A DNA stretch of 20,971 bases from JBHJOF01 sp050330055 (GTDB lineage: Bacteria > Pseudomonadota > Alphaproteobacteria > Kiloniellales > JAKSDN01): positions 1 to 20,971 of the forward strand of contig JBHJOF010000220.1 in assembly GCA_050330055.1 (NCBI GenBank), given 5' to 3'. This document shows positions 6,403-12,917 of the stretch, piece after piece. Below the pieces are notes generated by a model. It searched no databases. It had not been told where the DNA came from and saw only the letters and a list, made by a program, of their open reading frames with translations. The position numbers were made by a program, and so were the translations under genes. Position 1 is the stretch's first letter. Every line of letters starts with the position of its first letter.

Positions 6403-7914
6403 CTACACCGGGGAGGCGGACGCGGTCTCCGGCCGGGCGCAGACGAACAGCCGCAGGCCGCTCTCCGCCTCGCTGTGCTCGATCCGCCAGCCGGCGGCCT
6501 CCAGCAGGGCGCGCAGCTCGGCCTCGCCGTAGTCGTTGAACCAGCCGTGCCGGCGCCGAGATTCGCTGCTCTCCTCGCCGCGGCAGCGATAGGTGCAGAT
6601 CAGCCGCGGCGCGGCCTCGCGCATGCGCGCCAGCAGCGCCGGGACGTCGTGCATGTATTCCAGGAGCTCCAGCGCGACCACGACGTCGGCGGTTTCGCCG
6701 GGCAGCTGGCCCTGGTTGAGATCGACGCAGAGCGTGTCGGGCGAGAAAGGAATCAGGTCGACCGGCAGGTAGCTTGCGCTCTCCGGCAGCAGCGCGCGCA
6801 GGCGCATGGCGCCGGCGCCGAGGTCGAGCACGGCCTCGCCGGGGCGCAGGAAGGGTGCCGCCAGGGCGGCGCGCTCGGCCGCGCCTTCGACCAGCTCGGC
6901 CGGGTCGGACCAGCGCACGTGATCGGAGCCTTTGACCGCGGCCAGCGCCTTGGTCAGGCGCGAGCGCTCCTCCGGGTCGTCGCTGCCACGGCTCGAGCCG
7001 GCCGGTGCCGGCACCGGGCCGGGCGGCCGCAGATAGGCGGCCTCGGGCTGGAAGCCGGGCGCCAGGCAGAAGACGTTGTGGCTGCCCTGCGCCGGTACGA
7101 AGGGCAGCAGCGGGCCGCCCAGGTCGCCGCTCGGCATGACGTGCAGCGTGAAGCCGAGCGACTTCAGCCGCGCCACCAGGGCGAGCATGGCACCGTGGCC
7201 GGGCTCGCGATCGAAGGCGCGGCCCTTCTCCCAGACCAGCGCGGCGACGCGGCCGCTTTCCAGGAGCTCCGCCGCGCCGGCGACGACCTGCGGCTCGAAG
7301 CCCTCGACGTCGATCTTCAGGAAGCAGCGCCGCTCGGCCAGCTCGGGCCGCTCGGCCATCAGGCGGTCGAGGGTGACGGTCGGCACCGCCAGCTTGAAGT
7401 CGCCCTGCGGCATGCCCTGCAGGCCGAGCCCGTACAGCGAATGGCCCATGCTGGAGTTGGCCACCAACGGCGCCGTACCGAAGTCCACGCCGGCCGCCGC
7501 GGCGACCACCTCGATGCTGGCCTCGAGGCCGTTGTAGGTGATGGCGCGCATGAGCTGGACGACGTTCAGGGGATGCGCCTCGATGGCCAGCACCTTGACG
7601 TCGCCGCGGTGCCGGGTCGCCGCGCTCAGGGACATGATGCCCCAGTGGGCGCCGACGTCGATGAAGAGATCGCCCGCCGCCAGATGCGCGTCGAAGAAGG
7701 CCCTCGTCGGATACTCGTAGCCGCCGTAGTAGGCCTCGCGCTCGACCAGGAAGCGCACCGCCACGTCGCGCAGCGCCGGGCGCGGCACCGGCAGGCGGAA
7801 GCGCGGCCGCTCGCCGGCGTCCTTGAAGGCCGAGGGCAGCAGCAGGGTGCCGTCCTTGGCAGTCGGGATGTGGACCCCGGTCTCGGCAGGCTGGTCTTCG
7901 GTCTCGCTGCTCAT
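6403..7914 (-). CDS. Two-domain methyltransferase: FkbM-type plus C-terminal class I domain
   Basis: A 503-residue protein with two separate SAM-binding cores. The N-terminal FkbM-family domain (about 60-285) has motif I LFIDVGAHWG (83-92), EAHP after strand 2 (112-115) and the FkbM hallmark FLKIDVEGFE (198-207). A Pro/Gly/Ser-rich linker (about 297-318) leads to a second class I domain (about 335-495) with VLDLGAG at 362-368 and VDLIPF at 385-390. The start is ATG at 7914, with GGGAGAG upstream; 23 extra codons are open before it but look non-coding. FkbM enzymes often O-methylate sugars or polyketides, but the substrate is unknown here. It lies 93 bases behind the ETF-beta-type methyltransferase gene on the same strand. 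Confidence 0.85.
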   Translation of the reverse strand: MSSETEDQPAETGVHIPTAKDGTLLLPSAFKDAGERPRFRLPVPRPALRDVAVRFLVEREAYYGGYEYPTRAFFDAHLAAGDLFIDVGAHWGIMSLSAATRHRGDVKVLAIEAHPLNVVQLMRAITYNGLEASIEVVAAAAGVDFGTAPLVANSSMGHSLYGLGLQGMPQGDFKLAVPTVTLDRLMAERPELAERRCFLKIDVEGFEPQVVAGAAELLESGRVAALVWEKGRAFDREPGHGAMLALVARLKSLGFTLHVMPSGDLGGPLLPFVPAQGSHNVFCLAPGFQPEAAYLRPPGPVPAPAGSSRGSDDPEERSRLTKALAAVKGSDHVRWSDPAELVEGAAERAALAAPFLRPGEAVLDLGAGAMRLRALLPESASYLPVDLIPFSPDTLCVDLNQGQLPGETADVVVALELLEYMHDVPALLARMREAAPRLICTYRCRGEESSESRRRHGWFNDYGEAELRALLEAAGWRIEHSEAESGLRLFVCARPETASASPV

Positions 7915-8007
7915 CGTCTCTCCCGACCGGCCGCCCTGCGGGGTATCGCAGGGGGCGCTACGCAAGCCCACCGGACGAGGCATGGCAAGGAACCAAAATG
8001 TGCCATT

Positions 8008-8715
8008 TCACACTTGCTCGCGCGACGATTGCACCCTCTTGGTCACCCGCCAGACCACGGCGTTGCGGACGTCGCAGTCCTCCAGCTCGCGGCTGGTCTT
8101 GACGGCGTAGGCGGTGACCCGCTCCAGCCCGGCTTTCGGCAGGTAGGTCCGGCCCGGATCGCCCAGCAGCACTTCGGCGCCCTCGGCCGCCAGCGCCTGC
8201 AGCCAGGCGAAGACCCGCTCGGCCATGGGCCGCTCGTAGCAGACGTCGCCGGCCAGGATCAGGTCCCAGGCACTGCTGCGGCCGACCAGGTCGTGCTCAA
8301 TTACGTCGATCTCGACCTCGTTCAGCGCGGCGTTGAGGCGGATCGCCGCGACCGCGAAGGGATCGATCTCGGCCGCCGTGACCGCGGCGGCACCGGCGCG
8401 GGCCGCGGCGATGCCCTGCAGCCCCGAGCCGGCGGCGAAGTCGAGCACCCGCTTGCCGGCGACCATCGCCGGGTTATCCAGGAGATAGCGCGCCAGCGCC
8501 TGACCGCCAGCCCAGGCGAAGGCCCAGTAGGGCGGCGGCAGGCCCTGCTGGGCGAGCTCCTCCTCGGTCGCCTGCCACAGCGGAACCACCTCGCTCGCCA
8601 GGTGCAGCACGATCTCCGGCACCAGGGGCGTGCCCTGGACCAGCGTGTTGGCGCGGACGAAGGCGGCCGGGTCTCCCGTGAATCTTGTGGGGGCCGCCAG
8701 GCCGACGCCGCTCAC
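8008..8715 (-). CDS. ETF-beta-type protein lysine methyltransferase (METTL20/ETFBKMT homologue)
   Basis: A 235-residue class I methyltransferase. PPYWAFAWAGGQALARYLLD (61-80) followed by VLDFAAGSGLQGIAAARAGA is strikingly like human ETFBKMT (METTL20), which trimethylates lysines on electron-transfer flavoprotein beta. The downstream DLILAGDVCYE (151-161) matches the same family's post-motif. Alphaproteobacterial homologues with this activity are known from the literature. Older annotation would call it PrmA-like or nicotinamide N-methyltransferase-like. The start is GTG at 8715, because it overlaps the ubiA stop codon as GTGA; the open frame continues upstream through ubiA but is only a shadow there. 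It is co-transcribed with ubiA. Confidence 0.85.
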   Translation of the reverse strand: MSGVGLAAPTRFTGDPAAFVRANTLVQGTPLVPEIVLHLASEVVPLWQATEEELAQQGLPPPYWAFAWAGGQALARYLLDNPAMVAGKRVLDFAAGSGLQGIAAARAGAAAVTAAEIDPFAVAAIRLNAALNEVEIDVIEHDLVGRSSAWDLILAGDVCYERPMAERVFAWLQALAAEGAEVLLGDPGRTYLPKAGLERVTAYAVKTSRELEDCDVRNAVVWRVTKRVQSSREQV

Positions 8716-9665
8716 TGGGCCGCCGCGAAGGAGAGCACGATACCCGCCAGCAGCAACCAGCCGACGAAGCGGTTGCCGCGGAACTTGGCAAGACAGTCGG
8801 CCGGGTCGTCGATCTTGAGGCCCACGACCTGCCAGGCCAGGTGGGCGGCTGCGGCGGCCAGGCCCAGATAGAACGGCCAGGCCAGGCCCGCCGCCGTACC
8901 GGCCACGGCGAAGAGAGCGACGGCAACTGCATAGAAGGCGACCAGCCAGGGCTTGGTCGCGGCGCCGAGCTTGAGCGCCGTCGACTTGACGCCGATCAGC
9001 GCGTCGTCCTCCTTGTCCTGGTGGGCGTAGATGGTGTCGTAGCCGAGCGTCCAGGCGATGCCGCCGGCATAGAGCAGCAGCGGCGGCCAGTCGAGCCCGC
9101 CCGTGGCGGCGCTCCAGCCGACCAGCGCACCCCAGTTGAAGGTCAGCCCCAGCCAGGCCTGCGGCCAGTAGGTGACGCGCTTCATGAAGGGATAGGCGAC
9201 GATCAGCGCCAGCGAGGCGGCACCGAGCGCCACGGTGAAAGCGTTGAACTGCAGCAACACGACGAGCCCGACGGCGAGCTGCAGGACGAGGAAGCAAACC
9301 GCCTGCCTGACCGAGACCTCGCCGCTCGGGATCGGGCGCTGCGCGGTGCGCGCCACGCGCCCGTCGAAGTCGCGGTCGACGATGTCGTTGTAGGTGCAGC
9401 CGGCGCCGCGCATGACCAGCGCGCCCACAGCAAACAACAGTGCGTACCAGAGCGAGGCAAGCCAGTCTCCGGCCCCACCAGCTCCACCAGCAAGCGCCAG
9501 CGACCACCAGCAGGGGAACAGCAGCAGCCAGGTGCCGATCGGCCGGTCGATGCGCGCCAGGCGCAGATAGGGCCGCAGCGCCGCCGGCGCCAGCCGCAGC
9601 GTCCAGTGATCGCCGCGAATGTCGCTGGCCGAGGTTGCAAGCGTGCTATCCAGGCGTCCGGTCAT
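8712..9665 (-). CDS. ubiA: 4-hydroxybenzoate polyprenyltransferase
   Basis: A 317-residue integral membrane prenyltransferase with about eight to nine transmembrane helices. It joins the polyprenyl tail to 4-hydroxybenzoate in ubiquinone synthesis, at the inner membrane. The two Mg-binding Asp-rich motifs are both present: NDIVDRDFD (93-101) and DTIYAHQDKEDD (210-221). The phrases RPYLRLARIDRPIGTWLLL and RTAQRPIPSGEVS are typical of bacterial UbiA rather than heme O or chlorophyll synthases. It is about 27 residues longer than E. coli UbiA, due to the N-terminus; the ATG at 9665 is the best start. It heads the minus-strand operon and is divergent from rsmE. Confidence 0.95.
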   Translation of the reverse strand: MTGRLDSTLATSASDIRGDHWTLRLAPAALRPYLRLARIDRPIGTWLLLFPCWWSLALAGGAGGAGDWLASLWYALLFAVGALVMRGAGCTYNDIVDRDFDGRVARTAQRPIPSGEVSVRQAVCFLVLQLAVGLVVLLQFNAFTVALGAASLALIVAYPFMKRVTYWPQAWLGLTFNWGALVGWSAATGGLDWPPLLLYAGGIAWTLGYDTIYAHQDKEDDALIGVKSTALKLGAATKPWLVAFYAVAVALFAVAGTAAGLAWPFYLGLAAAAAHLAWQVVGLKIDDPADCLAKFRGNRFVGWLLLAGIVLSFAAAQ

Positions 9666-9712
9666 GATCCCGTGATGCGACCGAATGATGACGAGATTGT
9701 GATCGGCGCCCT

Positions 9713-9740
9713 ATAACACGCCTGGGGTTCCCATAACACG
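9713..9740. promoter_or_regulatory. Direct repeat ATAACACG in the ubiA / rsmE divergent region
   Basis: ATAACACG occurs at 9713-9720 and again at 9733-9740, 20 bases apart, in the 117-base region between the divergent ubiA and rsmE starts. Two same-face repeats suggest a regulator site or a duplicated promoter element. No -35/-10 pair with correct spacing could be fixed for either gene, so this is weak. Confidence 0.3.
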
Positions 9741-9782
9741 ATCAAGAGGGACAGCACGGGCAAGAGGATTGGACAGGACGGC

Positions 9783-10568
9783 ATGATGACGGAGCGCGTC
9801 ACAACCAGGCTGTTCGTCGAGGACGACCTCCGCCCCGGCGCGGCGGTCGGGCTCGACCATGCGCGGGCGCATTTCCTGCGCTCGGTGCTGCGGCTCGAGC
9901 GCTGCGCTGCGCTGGCGTTGTTCAACGGCCGCGACGGCGAGTGGCTGGCCCGCATCGAAGGCCTGGGCAAGGGCTGGGCCTCGCTACTGGTCGAGCGCCA
10001 GACCCGCGCGCAGCAGCCCGAACCCGACCTCTGGCTGCTGTTCGCGCCGATCAAGCGGGCGCGCATCGACTTCCTGGCCGAGAAGGCGACCGAGCTCGGC
10101 GTCGCCCGCCTGCTGCCGGTACTGACCAAGCGCACCGTCGTCACCAGCGTCAACCGCGAGCGGCTGGCCGCCAACGCGCGCGAGGCGGCCGAGCAGTGCG
10201 AGCGCCTGACCGTGCCAGAGGTGGCCGAGCCGCAAGAGCTCTTCGCCGCCCTGGCGGGCTGGCCGCCCGGGCGCCGCCTGCTGCTCTGCGCCGAGGCGGG
10301 CGAGGCGCGGCCGATCGCCGAGGTGCTGGCGGAAGCCCGCTCCAGCGGATCAACGGGAGGCCCGGAAAGCCCGGAGTCCCGCTGGGCGATCATTACCGGA
10401 CCTGAGGGCGGACTTGAGAAAACCGAACTTGACGCCCTATGCGAACTGCCTTCTGTTACGCCCGTCGGTCTCGGGCCCCGCGTGCTTCGGGCGGACACGG
10501 CGGCGCTGGCCGCGCTTGCCTGCTGGCAGGCCATGCTGGGCGACGGGGGGGAACGGCCGCGCCGGTGA
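9783..10568 (+). CDS. rsmE: 16S rRNA (uracil(1498)-N3)-methyltransferase
   Basis: A 261-residue SPOUT-class enzyme that methylates N3 of U1498 in 16S rRNA on the small subunit. The N-terminal PUA-like part (about 1-75) precedes a SPOUT domain. Its knot motifs are visible: the catalytic region LWLLFAPIKRARIDFLAEKA with TELGV following, then IITGPEGGL (203-211) and LGPRVLRADTA (230-240), which form the SAM pocket. It is slightly longer than E. coli RsmE because of an insert rich in Gly/Ser/Pro near residue 190. Two adjacent ATGs (9783, 9786) are possible. The neighbours ubiA (divergent) and gshA (downstream, 138-base gap) are, from memory, a common alphaproteobacterial arrangement. Confidence 0.95.
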   Translation: MMTERVTTRLFVEDDLRPGAAVGLDHARAHFLRSVLRLERCAALALFNGRDGEWLARIEGLGKGWASLLVERQTRAQQPEPDLWLLFAPIKRARIDFLAEKATELGVARLLPVLTKRTVVTSVNRERLAANAREAAEQCERLTVPEVAEPQELFAALAGWPPGRRLLLCAEAGEARPIAEVLAEARSSGSTGGPESPESRWAIITGPEGGLEKTELDALCELPSVTPVGLGPRVLRADTAALAALACWQAMLGDGGERPRR

Positions 10569-10706
10569 CGCCCGCCGGCGGCGCCCGTCGGTGCTGCTCG
10601 TCGGCGCCGCAGTTCGCTTCCCCTCTTCGCACCATGGGGCCCGGAGACTCCCGTCCAACAAGCCTTCTTCTCCTTCGTCACAGGCAGCCCGCAAACAAGC
10701 CATCTC

Positions 10707-12071
10707 ATGTCCGCGCCCCCGCAAACCCTTGGCGAGCCCATCACCGACAAGCGCCAGCTCGTCGAGTACATCGCCGAGGGCTGCAAGCCGCAGGCACTCT
10801 GGCGCATCGGCACCGAGCACGAGAAGTTCGCCTATCGGCGCGACGACCACAGGCCGCTGCCCTATGAGGGCGAGCGCGGCATCCGCGCCATCCTCGAAGG
10901 CCTGCAGCGCTTCGGCTGGCAGCCGATCGCCGAGTCCGGCAAGCCCATCGCGCTCTCCAAGGGGAACTGCAACATCACGCTGGAACCCGGCGGCCAGTTC
11001 GAGCTGTCCGGCGCGCCGCTCGAGACCCTGCACCAGACCTGCGCCGAGGTGCAGACCCACCTGCGCCAGGTGAAGCAGGTCTGCGAGCCGCTCGACGTCG
11101 GCATGATGGGCATGGGTTTCCAGCCGAAGTGGCGCCGCGACGACATCCCCTGGATGCCCAAGGGCCGCTACGAGATCATGGGCGCCTACATGCCGACCAA
11201 GGGCTCGCTCGGCCTCGACATGATGCTGCGCACCTGCACCATCCAGGTGAACCTGGACTATGCCAGCGAGGCCGACATGGTGCGCAAGTTCCGCGTCGGC
11301 CTGGCGCTGCAGCCGGTCGCCACGGCGCTCTTCGCCAACTCGCCCTTCACCGAGGGCAGGCCGAACGGCTTCCTCAGCTACCGCAGCCACATCTGGACTG
11401 ACACCGATCCCGACCGCTGCGGCATCCTGCCCTTCGTGTTCGAGCCCGGCATGGGCTTCGAGCGCTACGTCGATCACGTGCTCGACGTGCCGATGTACTT
11501 CGTCTATCGCGGCGGCCGCTACATCGACGCCAGCGGCCAGTCGTTCCGCGACTTCCTGCGCGGCAGGCTGCCGGCGCTGCCCGGCGAGGTGCCGACCACC
11601 AGCGACTGGGCCGATCATCTCTCGACCCTGTTCCCCGAGGTGCGCCTCAAGCGCTTCCTGGAGATGCGCGGCGCCGACGGCGGGCCCTGGGATTCGATCT
11701 GCAGCCTGCCGGCGCTCTGGGTCGGCCTGCTCTACGACCAGACGGCTCTCGACGCTGCCTGGGACCTGGTCGGGGACTGGAGCCACGCGGAGCACGAGGC
11801 GCTGCGTGCCGTGGTGCCGCGCCAGGGACTCAAGGCGCCGTTCCGCGGCGGGACGCTGATCGAGGTGGCGCGCGAGGTGCTGGCGATCGCCGAGGCCGGG
11901 CTCAAGGCGCGGGCACAGCGCGACGCCCTGGGCAGCGACGAGCGCCACTTCCTGCACTCGCTGCACGAGATCGCAGCCGGCGGCCCCTGCCCGGCCGAGG
12001 GCCTGCTGGCGGCCTACCACGGCGAGTGGGGCGAGGACATCGACCTGCTGTTCGAGGACATCGCCTATTAG
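10707..12071 (+). CDS. gshA: Glutamate-cysteine ligase, plant/alphaproteobacterial type
   Basis: A 454-residue ATP-dependent ligase that makes gamma-glutamylcysteine, the first step of glutathione synthesis, in the cytoplasm. It belongs to the plant-type GCS2 group, not the E. coli type. The signature IGTEHEKFAYR lies near residues 34-44, the metal/ATP-binding stretch ITLEPGGQFELSG near 89-101, and MMLRTCTIQVNLDYASE (about 172-188) holds a conserved Cys known as a redox-sensitive residue in plant enzymes. The tail LFEDIAY is typical. No clear Shine-Dalgarno lies before the ATG at 10707, so translation may depend on the upstream rsmE transcript or on a leaderless start. A hairpin follows about 80 bases after the stop. 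Confidence 0.95.
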   Translation: MSAPPQTLGEPITDKRQLVEYIAEGCKPQALWRIGTEHEKFAYRRDDHRPLPYEGERGIRAILEGLQRFGWQPIAESGKPIALSKGNCNITLEPGGQFELSGAPLETLHQTCAEVQTHLRQVKQVCEPLDVGMMGMGFQPKWRRDDIPWMPKGRYEIMGAYMPTKGSLGLDMMLRTCTIQVNLDYASEADMVRKFRVGLALQPVATALFANSPFTEGRPNGFLSYRSHIWTDTDPDRCGILPFVFEPGMGFERYVDHVLDVPMYFVYRGGRYIDASGQSFRDFLRGRLPALPGEVPTTSDWADHLSTLFPEVRLKRFLEMRGADGGPWDSICSLPALWVGLLYDQTALDAAWDLVGDWSHAEHEALRAVVPRQGLKAPFRGGTLIEVAREVLAIAEAGLKARAQRDALGSDERHFLHSLHEIAAGGPCPAEGLLAAYHGEWGEDIDLLFEDIAY

Positions 12072-12154
12072 CCGAAAGGCCCGGCCGACGCTCGCCCAGT
12101 GGAGGTGGGTGCCGGCGACCGCACATCGCCGCTTGGCCTAGGGCCACAAAGGGT

Positions 12155-12184
12155 GAGAGCCCCGGCTGGGGAACCGGGGCTCTC
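12155..12184 (+). terminator. GC-rich hairpin after gshA
   Basis: GAGAGCCCCGG (12155-12165) pairs perfectly with CCGGGGCTCTC (12174-12184) around an eight-base loop, giving an 11-pair stem. It lies 83 bases past the gshA stop. No U-run follows, so it may be a Rho-independent terminator of the U-poor kind, an mRNA-stabilising end, or part of the ridA leader. Confidence 0.55.
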
Positions 12185-12244
12185 TGGGATACGAGGTATA
12201 CGTACTGGGGAAGGGCTAGGAGGCTTCAGTTAACTCTCCAGGTA

Positions 12245-12260
12245 TTAACAAAAGGTTAAC
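12245..12260 (+). promoter_or_regulatory. Consensus CtrA binding site upstream of the RidA-like gene
   Basis: The sequence TTAACAAAAGGTTAAC is an exact match to the full CtrA box TTAA-N7-TTAAC known from Caulobacter and other Alphaproteobacteria. A further GTTAAC is at 12229-12234. The site lies about 90 bases before the ATG of the RidA-like gene and downstream of the gshA hairpin, so a CtrA-controlled promoter for ridA (and perhaps the SLC13 gene) is plausible. Chance is reduced by the high GC of the region, but binding is inference. Confidence 0.55.
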
Positions 12261-12348
12261 GGAAACCCGCGAATTCACAGGATTTTCCGGCGACGCGGTG
12301 GGATCTTTCGGTCTTGGCCGCGCCCTGGCACAGGGAAGGGACCCGCCC

Positions 12349-12762
12349 ATGCTCAAACAGCGCAATCCGGACGGCGTGCCGCCGCCCTTTTCCGCCTACA
12401 GCCTGGCCATCGAGGCACCCGCCGAGGCCCGCTGGCTGCACATCTCCGGCCAGGTCGGGGTGGCGGCCGACGGCCGCCTGGCCGCGGGCGCGCGCGGCCA
12501 GATGGAGCAGTGCTGGCGCAACATCCTGACCATCCTGGCCGATGCCAAGATGCGGCCGGCCGACCTGGTGAAGGTGACCGCCTACCTGACCCGCAGCGAG
12601 GATATCGGCCTCTACCGCGAGCTGCGCGACGCCCTGCTCAAGGGGGCGAAGCCGGCCTCGACCCTGGTCGTGGTGGCGGGGCTCGCCCACCCCGACTGGC
12701 TGGTCGAGATCGAGGCGGTCGCCGCCCAGGTGCCGCCGCGGCCTGCCTATCGCGACCGCTGA
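12349..12762 (+). CDS. RidA family (YjgF/YER057c/UK114) protein lacking the catalytic arginine
   Basis: A 137-residue protein with the RidA chorismate-mutase-like trimer fold: LHISGQVGVAADGRL (30-44), WRNILTILADAKMRPADLVKVTAYLT (56-81) and LVEIEAVAA (118-126). Classical RidA uses an arginine in PARSxVEV to bind 2-aminoacrylate. Here the aligned phrase is KPASTLVVV and the position appears to be Ser104, so imine deaminase activity is doubtful and a divergent Rid subgroup is likely. The ATG at 12349 has AGGGAAGGG upstream; an open frame from 12298 adds 17 unusual residues and is not preferred. The SLC13 permease gene follows after 155 bases. Confidence 0.88.
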   Translation: MLKQRNPDGVPPPFSAYSLAIEAPAEARWLHISGQVGVAADGRLAAGARGQMEQCWRNILTILADAKMRPADLVKVTAYLTRSEDIGLYRELRDALLKGAKPASTLVVVAGLAHPDWLVEIEAVAAQVPPRPAYRDR

Positions 12763-12917
12763 GCTGCCCGTAATAGGTCGCAGGACAGCCGCATGCCAGT
12801 TGCACTGGCCCCGGCAAAGGGGCATGTGATGCGGAGTGCCTGGCGAAGGGGAGCCGGCGGAACGCCGCCCTGCTTCCAGCCGTCCAGCGCGGCATCCGGG
12901 CTGTAACGGCGGAAACC

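Noticed and set aside
6358..8871. Very long open frame on the plus strand opposite the methyltransferase genes
   Set aside because: It is the antisense shadow of GC-rich genes with clear family motifs; its composition (Arg, Gly, His, Gln, Ala) shows no domain and no ribosome site.
8716..9507. Upstream extension of the ETF-beta-type methyltransferase through ubiA
   Set aside because: It lies inside the clear ubiA gene in another frame; the GTGA overlap gives a fitting start.
10437..12020. Long minus-strand open frame opposite gshA
   Set aside because: gshA is unmistakable on the plus strand; the antisense frame has no recognisable domain.
12763..12917. Possible riboswitch or structured leader before the SLC13 gene
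   Set aside because: Only short stems (CCGCAT/ATGCGG and GCCCC/GGGGC) were seen, as expected by chance at this GC content, and no known riboswitch core was recognised.
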